Source: Acorus gramineus
Lineage: Eukaryota; Streptophyta; Magnoliopsida; Acorales; Acoraceae
NCBI GenBank assembly: GCA_030737835.1
Contig: CM060851.1
Coordinates: 8,911,129-8,975,128, forward strand
Reading direction: 5' to 3'
DNA: 64,000 bases
The stretch's first letter is position 1, and every line of letters begins with the position of its first letter. Below, in pieces: positions 1 to 11,068 of the stretch. The position numbers were made by a program, and so were the translations under genes. Below the pieces are notes generated by a model. The model was not told the origin of the DNA, searched no databases, and saw only the letters and a list, made by a program, of their open reading frames with translations.

Positions 1-1001
1 AGATAACTTTACCAATGAAACAATCTATAAGAGATGATGTGATTTGATATGTTGCCCCCTTATACCAGTGTAATAGATTAGTCGGATAAATAATAGTTAT
101 ATGGGATAAAAGAAAATAGATGAATTTGTGTTTGGCCCATGAAATATCGTAAATTTTTTGCCATTTTGAAAATTCATGAGGAACATGTTATAGCTTGAAA
201 ACTAAAACCAGTAAGAGGGACAATATTTTGATTATTTTTTCATGAAATTAACATTATAACAATTTTATAAGCGCTAGCAACATAATCTATTTACAACCTC
301 ATGTGCAATCTATATATGTCTAGCAAGACATATAACTCGTCAAGTAAAGTAATTATTTTATTCTTCATGTGTAAACGAGTCTATATATATTTTGTTACAT
401 AAAACTTTTATCTTTAATAAATCAAAACATGGGAATACTGCACATTGAGACATACTATCATTTTTCATATTTTATTCATTGTTAGAGGAGCACTGTTACA
501 TGAAAGGAAAAAAATCAATCATAGAAAGAATCAGATTCTATGTTGTGGGTGGGTGGAGAATTTGACAATGATGATGTAAGGATCATAAAGCCAGCCCTGT
601 TTGTGTCCCCATTTTAAAAAAATCCATGTAAAAGCTTCTTCGGTGGAAGAATCTAATCTTGCATGTTTGAGAAGGTATGGTTTTGAAAAAGTGGCTGGTT
701 TCAAACGATGGAAGATATTGAGAGAACTCAAATGCATTTCACATTGAACACCTTGTTAGAATCAGTTGATGCTATGAATTAGTAATTTAGAAATTTAATA
801 ACGATTTAAAAACAGAGTTTGAACAACTTTTAGAAGATTTTGTTTTTGTAACAATCATACTTTCATCTAAACTCATTTCTGCACTATTTTAAGTGATCTC
901 ATAATTTAGAGACAATGACAAAATCAGCTATTAGTTATGAAAATGTTTTTTTAACTGTGTGTAACTACCAAGAAGATATATGTAACTAATTAGTTATGTT
1001 C
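1..1001. other. AT-rich intergenic DNA, no gene seen
   Basis: No reading frame here resembles a known protein and I see no RNA gene. The stretch ends at the target site used by the LINE insertion. A 68-codon minus-strand frame at 531-737 has no recognisable domain. Confidence 0.6.
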
Positions 1002-1017
1002 AATAATGTGGTTAGAA
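1002..1017. repeat. LINE target-site duplication, left copy
   Basis: AATAATGTGGTTAGAA is repeated exactly at 3411-3426, directly after the poly(A)-like tail of the LINE. A perfect 16-bp direct repeat bracketing a tailed element is the expected trace of target-primed reverse transcription. Confidence 0.92.
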
Positions 1018-3266
1018 TTGTTCAGGAGGATGTTCTTGAAATGTTTACCAAATTCCAAAGGGGGTCTCGTGGGATCAGTTGCCTCAATTCCCCCTTTCTT
1101 GTTCTGATTCCCAAGATCGAAGGCGCGGCCGAGGTTGGAGATTTCCACCCAATCAGCCTTGTCAATGAGGCCTACAAAATGGTGGCTAAGGTGTTGGCAA
1201 ACAGACTACGTGAGGTGATTGGTTTCATGATTGAGGAGAATCAGTCGGCATTTATTCCGGGGCGGATCCTACACGAGATTTTCATGGTGGCTCAGGAGTG
1301 CATCTCTGCCTCCCATCGGGATGGGCGGAGCGGGGTGGTGATAAAGCTTGACTTCTCAAAAGCGTACGACAATGTGAGGTGGGACTTCCTCCTTCACCTA
1401 TTGACCTGTCATGCATGGTTTCGAACCAAGCTGGATCCGAATGATTAGAGATTGCATTTCGACGGCAAAGGCATCAGTTTTGGTGAATGGCAAGCCCTGC
1501 GGTTATTTTCACATGAACAAGGGTCTTCGTCAAGGATATCCCTTATCCCTCATCCTGTTTACAGTAGTGGCTAATGCTTTTAGCAGAATGATGAAGATGG
1601 CGAAGGCGGACGGGTGGATTCAGGGGCTTTCCATATGCACCGGCGGTGCTTCCACATCCCATGTCTTGTATGGAGATGATACGGTGATCTTATGTGCCGC
1701 TAACTCCCTCTCTATACGGGGAGTTTTATTCATTTGCAAATGTTTCAAGTTCATGTTGGGGTTGCGTATCAATTTTCATAAAAGCTCCATGCTCGGAATC
1801 CACCTTGAGGAAAGGAAACTTGCCTCTTTCGCAGGGATCTTCGGGTGGCGTGTCCAATAGTTTCCCACAAGGCTCCTAGGCTTTGCTCTTCATTTGGGTA
1901 AGCTCCGAAAGGTGGATTGGAACCTGTTGGTCGAAAAATTCGAACGAAGGTTGGAGGGATGGAAAGGTAAGATACTGAGCTCTGGTGGACGATTGGTCCT
2001 ACTTCAAGTATTATTATCAAACCTTCCCGTTTTCTTTCTTTCGATCTTCAAAGTGCCAGAGGGTATTCTGCAAAAGATTGAAGTTGTCCAAAGACGCTTC
2101 TTCTGGAGTGGTGCTTTCGGTGATGGGCAGAAGGCTCATTTGGTCCGTTGGGACCTGGTTTGTAGCAGGAAGAGGTTGGGTGGGGCTGGTGTCCTCAACT
2201 TGGCCGACTTGAATAAGGCGTTACTCAGCAAATGGAGATGGAGATGGTTGTCCAACCATGATCTATTGTGGTGCCGGCTTATGGAGGTGAGGTTCGGGTG
2301 CGGTGATCATCGGAACGGTTTCCCGGTTGTCTCTCTCTGCCTCTCCTTCACTTGGAAGAACATATTGTCATGCTCGGATGGTTTTATGGAGGCTATTCAA
2401 TGGAGGGTGGGAGATGGGAGATCCACAAGCTTCTGGCATGACGTTTGGCTCGGGGATAGTGCGTTGAGAGACCGCTTTGGGGAGATATTTAGATTGGCTC
2501 GAGACAGAGAAGGGACGGTGGCTAGCTTTTGACGGTCCGGCACACCTAATGGCGTTTGGGACGTGCGTTTACGTCAGAACCCGGGGGTGCGCGGGCTGAC
2601 ACCCTCCCCGACCTTTTGCGAGAGCTTTACTCTGTGGAGCTTGCGGATGGCATACCGGATGCGGTGTGTTGGCGTCCGCGGCCTCGTCACCCTTTCTCCG
2701 TGCGAAGTTGCTATGATTGGTGGCGGCGAGCATTGCCCAGCTTCGACTCAACCGCTATAAAGGCCCAAGAGATCTGGAAGCCAAATATCTCACTTAAAGT
2801 GCTCTATTTCATGTGGAAAATGTTTCAAGAGAAAGTCCTCACCAAGGTTTATAGAGCTCGATGGGCACCCAATGACGATCGAACTTGCTCTCTCTGCGGA
2901 GGTGGAGAGGAAACAGTCTATCACTTGTTCCTCGAGTGCTCATTGGCATGTTAGCTTTGGTAGAGACTCAAGTTGGCGACGGAGCTGCCAGACAATCGAG
3001 GATCCTTGGACGACTTATGGATGACGGGTAAATAGATGAGGCAGAAGGGGGACAGAAGTGCTTCCGGGAAGATCACTCAGTTATACATCCCTGCGGTGAT
3101 GTGGACCATTTGGCTTACCCGTAATCACCGAATTTTTTGGGACACAAACATATACATAGAGAATCTATGGGAGTCGGTGCTGACTTATATAAAAAATTGG
3201 GGGACTGTGTGTGCGGGGGCAAGCAAAGTCTTGTATGTCGGGGGGAAAATCATGATTGAGGAGTAG
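1018..3266 (+). pseudogene. LINE ORF2 remnant: reverse transcriptase plus zf-RVT domain
   Basis: The first frame (to about 1430) contains RT motifs NQSAFIPGR and KLDFSKAYD, including the first catalytic Asp. The frame then shifts near 1411-1440 and continues with GLRQGYPLS and the active-site box YGDD at about 1672-1683 (plant LINEs usually have YADD). An in-frame TAG at 1858-1860 interrupts the thumb region, which continues to 2532. After another shift near 2555-2600 comes the zinc-binding RT-associated domain with CSLCGGGEETVYHLFLEC (about 2887-2940), followed by an in-frame stop at 2952 and a tail reading WTIWLTRNHRIF. Order and spacing match the 3' half of plant L1-like ORF2. Retrotransposition machinery only, with no host role seen. 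Confidence 0.9.
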
Positions 3267-3410
3267 TCCTTGGTGTGAATTGTTGATTTTGTTTGCTTTG
3301 TTTTCTTAGTAGACTCCTTCTCTACCTTTCCCTGTTTTGGACATGTTTGCTTTGATTTTAAAATAAAATTAGGACGCATGCCTACCATTTAGTAAAAAAA
3401 AATAAAATAA
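1018..3410 (+). mobile_element. 5'-truncated LINE (non-LTR retrotransposon)
   Basis: The insertion starts abruptly inside the reverse transcriptase coding region, continues through the RT C-terminus and a zinc-binding RT-associated domain, and ends in an A-rich tail at about 3393-3410. It is bracketed by a 16-bp perfect duplication. 5' truncation is the usual outcome of incomplete reverse transcription, so the endonuclease and the ORF1 part were probably never copied here. The coding part carries several stops and frameshifts, so this copy is dead. Because the duplication is still perfect while the coding part is broken, some lesions may predate insertion, but that is inference. Confidence 0.9.
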
Positions 3411-3426
3411 AATAATGTGGTTAGAA
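3411..3426. repeat. LINE target-site duplication, right copy
   Basis: Identical to 1002-1017. It directly follows the A-rich 3' tail of the LINE. Confidence 0.92.
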
Positions 3427-5539
3427 ATGGTATAAGTTTGGTTTTCAGTTGTTTAAAAATGATCAAATGTAACTTATTGAATATCATTCTTTTCTATATA
3501 TAGTTTCAACCTTTAAAATACATGGAAGCTTCTATTTGGAAAAAACAAAATACAAAGAAAATGGATATACTAACAAAATACTTTGCCAAAATTTTGACTT
3601 TTGCAGTTGTTGCTGATGTGAATTAATTATAAAAATGAAATAAAAACATCCTTACCAAATAATTGTAGGATGACAAATCCTCTATTTTCCTTTATTGGCT
3701 AGCTAGTTATGCGCTTCACCACAAATGGAAGAACAAGGAGTAAAATAAAATAAAAAAATTTGCCTTGTCTAATGCATTATAAAATTATAAATTATTTCCA
3801 GCACATCTATTTCATCTTTGCGGGCATCCAATAAAGTCTGAAAAGATATATTATGCAAAATATAGATATGAATTTTTAATACTGGACGGACAGTACCTGA
3901 CTACGTTTTGTGTCCTTGATAACTATGTTTTATTTTTTATTTTTGAAAATAATAACTATGTTTTATTGGAAGTCTCTACAGGGCCGGGGTACAAACTTCC
4001 ACCAATTATATACTGAACAAAAGCCAGAGAAGACAAAATTATTTTGTGCAAGATGCAGAAAACAAGTACAAGTACTTCGCATTAACAATCAAATTATTAT
4101 GACAAAGAGGGATGATTAATCCATGTTATGGCTGATGCAGTGATAAAAAAAGATTAATGAACAAATTGGGTGACCTACATCAGGCATAAGAGCACATATC
4201 ATCATATCATTTTGTGATTGTTGGATCATCACCTTTATAAGTCAGTGCATAACTATACGATTTTATACTAACAAAACAAATGTATTTGAGTATTTTTGAA
4301 CTATTGGAGTACCCCATCATGAATGATGGTAAACAAACAGAGTTAAAGATATCATTTTTTTTTTAACTGAGTTCTTGATGATCATTCCTCACCGTCGAGT
4401 TGTAATTTCTTATTTCACTTGATGCAATGGATAATGTTCTAACCAACCTAAGTTTTAGTTTCAGTTCTTATCCTAAATGCATATACCATTGATATCTAAG
4501 TAAATATATATCGATACTGTATAGATAAAAAATAAAGCTCAGAAGTGGGGTTCGTTCTCATTTTTAGTACTTGTTCAAGAGTTTTCTTTTGAGCAGTCTT
4601 GGTGTCATTCATGTTTTTGGGGAAACTTTTTAAGTTTAAAATAGTGGTAAATCTCTTTTTTGACAAAAAATTAAAGTAGTTAAAATATGTGACAATGCCA
4701 ATAAGATAATTTATTATTACTCCTGTGTCAACAAAGCAAGGTTAACAAAAAAAAGCTTTACTAATACTGTTTTGAACCCGAAACATCATTGGGCCAATCA
4801 CCTAAAGACATGGCATTCAAATCATTTTTTTAAAGAGTACGCATGCAATTTTATTATTAGATGAGAACTATTAGAAATGATTATTTTGAAAGACACCTTG
4901 TGATACTCTTATTTCATGTCTTTTGTCCCTGTTAAAGCACCATATCCAAGTAAAGGAATCCAATGAAGAATATTAATTTGTCCCGATAAATCCTCTATTG
5001 AAAATTGAGAGAACTCTTCTATGGTCATATGAAGATGCATTGTACAAACGATATAAAACTGTTTTAGATGAACAAAATGCATGTTATTAAAATTTCAATT
5101 ACAAGTAAAATGTTTTCTGTGTCACATGCATCAATGCATGACGCTCCGCTCAGGGAAGAGATCTTATGTGTTAACAACACAAAGTTTCTCTGTGTGGATG
5201 AATCAGAGCCCCACGTAAACGGTATAAAATGATTTAACTAGTGTTATATTGGTTTTTTAAAATACTACTTGAAATGGAGACATTTTCATAAGAATTTTTT
5301 TATATATTTTGATTACGTGGTGGTTCTTCATTGCTTTATATGGGATTATGGATCAATGACACACAGGTTCCAGACTCCTTAATGTAGAAATTCTCTGTCA
5401 TAGTCATCGATCTATAGACGTAAACGTAACTGCCATTGGCGTGCAACCACGCAACATGCAACTGAATGGTGAGATCTTTAAACATCACAAACCATGGTAG
5501 TGACAACAATCAAAACAAACATCCACAGTGGTTCCCCTA
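3427..5539. other. AT-rich intergenic DNA upstream of the NaKR-like gene
   Basis: No protein or RNA gene recognised. The short frame at 3910-4119 shows no domain. The part nearest 5540 presumably holds the distal promoter of the next gene. Confidence 0.55.
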
Positions 5540-5818
5540 ATAAAACAAACCTAACAAACTCTCTCAACAGTGAGAGTGAAAGTGAGAGTGGCGTGTCTTA
5601 ACTTGACTCTTTCAATTCATCTATGTTGTCACACAAATATCCATTCAGTCTCTACCTATTCATCCTTTATTCTTCCATACACTTCCATAGTGGGTATTGC
5701 TTTTCCTTCACTTTCCGCCCATCTTTTCGCTCTCTCACTCACACTCTCAAAGCATCTTAAAAGCTCAACCACCGATCTCACTTGAAAGAGCTCTCATTCT
5801 GTATCTTTCATTCTCTCA
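5540..5818 (+). promoter_or_regulatory. Probable 5' leader of the NaKR-like gene, with a possible uORF
   Basis: The sequence becomes rich in CT and GA runs, as plant 5' leaders often are. A frame of 71 codons starting at 5570 stops at 5783-5785, 33 bases before the main ATG. If transcription starts upstream of 5570 it could act as an upstream ORF. Transcription start is not visible from sequence alone, so this is a weak call. Confidence 0.35.
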
Positions 5819-7022
5819 ATGAAGGGCTTCAATCTCTCTTGTGCATCGTCGGCGGCGACTGCCATATCCACGGCCATGGATCAACGGTCACCGTCGATCC
5901 ACCACCACCATAGTCGAGGCAATCCATTCTCAAATCTTCCCCAATTATCACCATTGAAGCCGAAGCGCCACCAAACGAAGAACCGTAAAAGCTCGGCCTC
6001 TGACCGCCCCATCGATCCAATTAGCCCGCCCGGCTCGACTAGATACTTGTTAGACGATGAGGCAACATTGGACGGTTCATCGGACGTCCCGGAGTTCCTT
6101 ATGAGGTCCCAATCTATGAAGTCATTGGCTTCTTCTTCACATGATACCAGTAGTATTAGTAGTACTACTAGTGGTGGTCCACGATGTCGACCGCCTTTGG
6201 TGATCGATCCAATGAGGTTCCGGTCGGTGGAGCCTGGTGAGTCTCCTGTATTGAGCGTGTCGCGATACAAGGCTTCGTTAACGATTGATCGGACAAGGTT
6301 CCGGTCGGTGGAGGGGGTGGAAGAATCTCCTGTGTTAAAGACCCCTGTGGTTAGTGCTAGTACTAGTAGCTCAGATAAACAGGTGTGTCTTTCTTTCTTT
6401 TGCTTTGCTTTAATGCATTATCTTTGTTAGTGTTTCATTTGATTGAAAGGCTCAACTTTTGGTTGCATATATGTGCAGGTTGTGGTTTTGAGAGTTTCTT
6501 TACATTGTAGAGGTTGTGAAGGGAAAGTGAGGAAGCACATCTCTAGAATGAAAGGTGATGATCCAAGTTTATAAAATTAAAGTTGAAATTAAAGTTGTAA
6601 AGATGTAAAGTTACCACCTCTTGAAGGACTGGTAGCAGTACTCACCGAGGGGACTTGAATTTTGATCTTAGTGAGAAGAATTACCCAATAAAAATAAAAA
6701 GATATTACCTATTAATAATAGTTCAAAATCTCAATTATAATTCTACCTTCCAACCAACAAATGAATTAAAGATTGGATGTTTAGAATAAGAAGATATGCC
6801 ATACTATTCCATGCCACCCAATTTAGGCGAACTTTAAATGTTATGATTTGTTTTATTATTAATTACAATGCATCAACAGGGGTTACATCTTTCAACATAG
6901 ACTTTGCGGCGAAGAAGGTGACGGTGATCGGAGACGTGACACCATTAGGAGTGCTTGCTAGTATCTCCAGAGTGAAGAACGCGCAATTGTGGCCTTCATC
7001 GGCATCGGTTTCTGGCAAGTGA
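5819..7022 (+). CDS. NAKR: NaKR-like protein with C-terminal heavy-metal-associated (HMA) domain
   Basis: Three exons by my splice reading: 5819-6382, 6479-6554 and 6880-7022, giving 783 coding bases and 260 residues. Both introns obey GT-AG and join in frame. Residues 1-188 are low-complexity, with an N-terminal MKGFNLSCAS segment, a PISPPGSTRYLL box and two copies of a D(P/R)xRFRSVE motif. The HMA domain begins at residue 189 (VVVLRVSLHCRGCEGK), with the metal-binding CxxC at Cys198 and Cys201, and ends near NAQLWP. This layout is that of the plant SODIUM POTASSIUM ROOT DEFECTIVE family, linked in Arabidopsis to phloem function, ion accumulation and florigen transport. No stop or frameshift is seen. 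The family call is firm; which NAKR paralogue it matches is not resolved. Gypsy-1 begins only about 500 bp downstream. Confidence 0.9.
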
Positions 7023-7121
7023 AAGATAGATAGCAGTGGAAGCTAAGAAGAAGAAAAGATCAACTGAAATTGCAGGAAAGCAAGTGCAGAGGGAACATTT
7101 TGCAGCATGAGTTTGTACAGT

Positions 7122-7126
<5 letters not shown>

Positions 7127-7152
<26 letters not shown>
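7127..7152. repeat. (TG)13 microsatellite in the NaKR-like 3' region
   Basis: Thirteen uninterrupted TG units about 100 bp after the stop codon, so probably in the 3' UTR. Confidence 0.9.
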
Positions 7153-7191
7153 GTGTGGGTGTGTTCTTTGTTGGGTGTTGCAATATGGGAA

Positions 7192-7245
7192 AGTTTGTTA
7201 AGGGTGTAATTTATCCCTAGTTTGTTAAGGGTGTAATTTATCCCT
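7192..7245. repeat. Perfect 27-bp tandem duplication in the 3' region
   Basis: The unit beginning AGTTTGTTAAGGG and ending TTATCCCT is repeated exactly twice (7192-7218 and 7219-7245). Likely a recent replication slip. Confidence 0.9.
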
Positions 7246-7526
7246 ATGTAAATCTTATCTTTAGAAATAGCTAGCTTTTGAGAGCCATAAATGGCAGATG
7301 CTCCTTCTAATTTGTCCAGTCTATAGATGATCAATTGATCACATCCTTAACTATAGTTACAAATTCGGATTAATAAGAAACAATTGGATGTGATGCAACA
7401 ATAATGCAAGCGAACTTTTTCAATAACTCCTTAAATTCTGAACCAAGAAAACAATTTTTTTTTAAATTCAATAATTCACCTTACTAAATAGTGACTCTCA
7501 TTTTATAGGACAGAAAATATTACCAT
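7246..7526. other. 3' flank of the NaKR-like gene up to the Gypsy-1 insertion
   Basis: AT-rich and non-coding. It ends with ACCAT, the left target-site copy of Gypsy-1. The right copy at 19863-19867 reads GCCAT, a 5-bp duplication with one mismatch. Confidence 0.6.
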
Positions 7527-8403
7527 TGTGGGAGATGAGATCAGGTCTTCACCCTCCTGGGCCGGATCCTCTTTGATCCAGGCTTTTGTTGTGTGTCTGA
7601 GGTGATGTTGATGACGAATCTCTCCTTCTTCCTGACGTCCCGCGATAGGCCTCCGACTCCAGTCGCCGTTACCGTCCTCCTTCTTCGGCCTTTGGGTACC
7701 TGAAACTCACACAAGTGCGGTGCCGGCTAACGCCCCTCCGATGCTCAAGTCAGTTTTCTTCCTTGGGAAGAAGAAGAACTTAGAATTCTTGAGGACTAAA
7801 TATTTGAGAGGGAGTGCTCGCATACCTTGATGGGGAGATGAAGTCCCCCTTTTATACCCGAGAAGGGGCGTGCCGAGCTTGGCCTTGTGGAGTGACTATA
7901 TCTTGATATGGAATCTTCATGTGGCCTCTGGATATGTGGACATGTGTTACCTAGGGATCATTGCCCTATAACTATTTTTCTGACATCCTGTCTTTTTCCA
8001 GTGTCAGGGTATATTCCCTCTGCTAACCATTACTACGCAAGGATGGGTGTATGGCTGACCTGTATTTCAATTCGGGTATTACATCTTGGTCGGTCTACCT
8101 TTTAAGTCGGACATTGTTCTGTATCTGTTCCTAGTCGGTTAAGTCTTGGCCAACCATCTTTCAGTGGATGCCCGACCTATCCTGGTCGAGCATAACTTTG
8201 TGTCTGGTTAGGCCTGGTCGGGCATAATCATTTGTCCGGCCTACCTGTGAAAGTGGGCTTGACGTAGTTGTGAGGGAGTTTTGGCCCATGGGCTTTCTCA
8301 CCCCCAAGTCCTCTTTTATCATCATGGGCTAATCCTTGCTTAATCCTCATACTTATACGATCTTATTCCTTATTCAACCTTCTGACGAATTTGGTCTCCT
8401 ACA
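7527..8403 (-). repeat. Gypsy-1 3' LTR
   Basis: On the + strand it starts TGTGGGAGATGAG and ends GGTCTCCTACA, so the ends form the usual TG..CA inverted termini. Alignment by eye to 18986-19862 gives equal length and high identity. A TATAAAAG box on the minus strand lies at 7849-7856. Confidence 0.95.
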
Positions 8404-8420
8404 ATGCCCCCTTCTTTCAG
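8404..8420 (-). other. Gypsy-1 polypurine tract
   Basis: Read on the minus strand this is CTGAAAGAAGGGGGCAT, abutting the 3' LTR. It would prime plus-strand DNA synthesis. Gypsy-2 has the same GGGGGCAT core at the equivalent place. Confidence 0.8.
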
Positions 8421-8593
8421 TTTCCTAGTTGCTTGGGATTCTGAAAGAATCAATATCAGGAGACCCGACCGTCTAATAGGTTTGCCCAATCAAGGTTTCT
8501 GGGATCGATTGGGCTGGATCCTCGGGTCTGACGCTCTATATGTTTGACACTTGTCACCTTCTCATTTATATACTTTATTTAATACCGCTTGGT

Positions 8594-8607
8594 GGGGGGG
8601 GGGGGGG
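8594..8607. repeat. G14 homopolymer run
   Basis: Fourteen G in a row upstream of the first antisense gene of Gypsy-1. Confidence 0.9.
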
Positions 8608-8681
8608 ATAACCCTGAAATTTAATTTTTCCTCCTTGTTTTTCTAAACGACGTGGCGGTTAGGGTTCTGGTCCCGACCCTT

Positions 8682-8689
8682 TATATATG
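8682..8689 (+). promoter_or_regulatory. TATA-like box for the first antisense gene of Gypsy-1
   Basis: TATATATG lies about 90 bases upstream of the ATG at 8780, a spacing that fits a short leader. It suggests the antisense gene has its own promoter inside the element. No experimental support is visible. Confidence 0.45.
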
Positions 8690-8779
8690 TTTTTTTGCTC
8701 TTCAGTTCTTCTCCACCTCACTCGAATTTCTCTGCTCTTAGATCTGACCAGTACCCTTCTACTCTTATCCCCTGTTCAA

Positions 8780-10283
8780 ATGGCTCGATTTCTTGACGAC
8801 CTTGTGATCGAGGAGTACACTGGGGAAATGCCCCCTACAACTGACCCCAAAACCCTCTTGCTTTACTCCGGCCAGATTGAAGCTGACATGATTACATTTC
8901 CATTATCTCTGCTGATAATGGAGTTCCTGAGCTTCTTTGGCCTACATCCCCTTCAGCTCGTTCCAAGCGCTTACCGCATCTTGATGGCAGTCACTGCCCT
9001 AAACCGCGCCTGCGGTATCAACCTCGGCCTGAGCGAGGTACGAAGCTTCTATATGCTGAAGCTTCTCAATGGAGAAGGCAAGATGTTCTATTTGCGCAGA
9101 GGTTGGCTTCATGGGAGTTGATAAATGATGCGCAAGAATTCGTCTATGATTGGTGATCCAAAGTTTTCAAGATCCAAGGTGCATGGATGCCTGAAGGTTG
9201 CGCGTTTCGGATTCCGCTTCACTGGAGGGACTCACCTCTGGGATCAGGTCGGTCTTTCTTTCTGGCATCAATTGTTTTTCTCCTTTTAAAAGCGATTCTA
9301 TTATAACATTTTTCTTTTCTTTAGGCAACCCGTCTCTTAATGTGTGTCCCCCACAAGAGAGCCTTCGCACAAGGGACATCAACCGTGCCCTAGGTTTTCA
9401 CGAGAGGAGCTGGAAGTCCTTACTGGGTGCCACCCTTGTCAACTCTTGCATTCCACCTGCCCCGGCCTCTCAGCCGTCTTCAAGTCGGGCAACTCCCCAA
9501 GGTGCTCCTTCTGCTTCTTGGGGGCGAGGCTTCAAACTCCGCTTCTGGTGGGGGTAGAGCATTGAGGAGGTTGAATCGTCGTCGCAAAGTGGTGGTCAGG
9601 TCGGTTGTGCCCTATGACCGCCCAATTGAGATCAGAGAGGAGGAGGAAGATGATTTTCTTGGGGGCGACCGTCCCTTGAATCATCCAGCTCCCTCTTCTT
9701 CTCTGAATCATCCAGCTCCCCCTTCTCCCCTGAATTGTCAAGCCCCCCTTTCTGCGGACTTTGGAGAATGAGCAGAAGAAGAGGAAGAAGTGCTCGGAGG
9801 TGAATCTTTCCTGCCAGAGGATCAGGCCGAGTTCCACCAGGGATGGCTGTATAAGAGCCAAGAGTGGCGGCACCAGCTCCTCAGTCTCCAGTGCAGATGC
9901 CCGGTCAAGTTCATGGTCTCAGCCCTCCTCAGTCTTTGGCTGAAGCTCGTGTCAGGACTGACACTTCGTTTGTGGTGCCCCCTGCCCTTCCTCGCAAGGC
10001 CAGTCTTGCGGTTTGGGAACGCGTCTTCGCCATCCAGAAGGAGCTTGAGAAATTGAGGCTTCTGATCAAAGAGGAAGAGGAGGATGAACGGCCTAAAGAC
10101 TTCTACGCTGGCTTCTACGCCGGTTATATGGCTGGTCGTGATGGGGAACCCTTTCCTTCATCAAATTGGCTGGAGGAAATCTATGATGCTTCTTTGTTCG
10201 ATAGGCGTCATGGCCGCTACGCGGGGGATGCTTCGAGTACCTCTACTCGATCGGTTCCTTCCGATCCTTGTCCTCGGCAGTGA
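8780..10283 (+). pseudogene. Gypsy-1 antisense gene 1 (aORF1), Transposase_28-type domain
   Basis: From the ATG at 8780 the product reads MARFLDDLVIEEYTG, then the domain typical of Pfam 'putative gypsy type transposon' proteins: FPLSLLIMEFLSFFGLHPLQ followed by an alpha-helical stretch to about 9080. After a stop near 9121 the frame resumes (KIQGAWMPEG) and reaches a candidate GT-AG intron at 9248-9324. The next exon contains HERSWKSLLG, matching RSWWELLG in Gypsy-2. The C-terminus (9864-10283) has a Glu-rich helix and FYAGFYAGYMAGRDG. I chose 8780 over the in-frame ATG at 8687 because the latter only adds a hydrophobic run next to the TATA box. Function unknown. Such ORFs are known from Tat elements, antisense to gag-pol. 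Confidence 0.75.
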
Positions 10284-11068
10284 GAGGGCATCATTGCCGG
10301 CTTTTCTATGTCTTTTTTCTTTCCCCCTTTTTTTTGTCTATAACATTTGGCATTTTTTTGGGCTGTGTCCCATGTTAATCTTTCCTTTGTCGTTGTATGA
10401 TGAATACTTTTTCTTTGCTTTCATGGTTTTATGATATCTGCCTTTGGTGATCTAACTTTACGAGGAGAATGATTCGTGTCTGTATAGATGAATGCTTTTT
10501 GTTCCACTGTATGTCGTTATTTGCTTTTTGTGCCACTGTTTGCCCAGCCCCCCCTCTTTCTTCCTGCTCTCTTTTCTTCTAGGTCAGGCTTTAACTGGTT
10601 TGGAGTTGAGGTTGGGTACTCTCAGATAAAGTTCTTCCGATTGGGTTTCTCAGGTCGGGCATTGTTTATAACTGTTGATTTTTTGCTTAAATATTCAATT
10701 TTAATCAAGTAATCATTTGAAATATTGACTCGTGCGATTTTGCGTATCTTCTTATGTAAGAGGTCTGTGGACACCTTTACATGTGGCGTTTCGAGTGGGA
10801 TATTTAAGGCGTTTGAAATCAACCCCATGATTAGGGTTGCCGTTTCTCCTTCTCGAAATGTCATCCATCGCACCTTGGTAAGTCGAAAAGACGCCCCGCC
10901 TCTTCGGCGTGGCTGATATCTTTTAAATAGGGGTTTCGATGTCTTGATGCTGCAATAACCAAGTTCTTCTACTCCGAACTGAGGTATTGCCCCTTCTCGC
11001 TCCTTTCATTTTAAAACTTATCTTTCTCTCTCACTGCAACCCCTCTTCGAGCAAGGATTTACTGTCCA
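10284..11068. other. Spacer between the two antisense genes of Gypsy-1
   Basis: T-rich at first, as after a plant 3' end, then with a TTTAAATAGGGG motif at about 10922 that could be a TATA-like box for the second antisense gene. No domain recognised in the short frames. Confidence 0.45.

Noticed and set aside
531..737. 68-codon minus-strand frame
   Set aside because: No recognisable domain, no neighbouring exons with matching frame, and AT-rich surroundings. Length is within chance for this composition.
3910..4119. 69-codon frame in intergenic DNA
   Set aside because: Begins with an internal repeat (ITMFYF..ITMFYW) and then low-information basic sequence. No support from homology or splice context.
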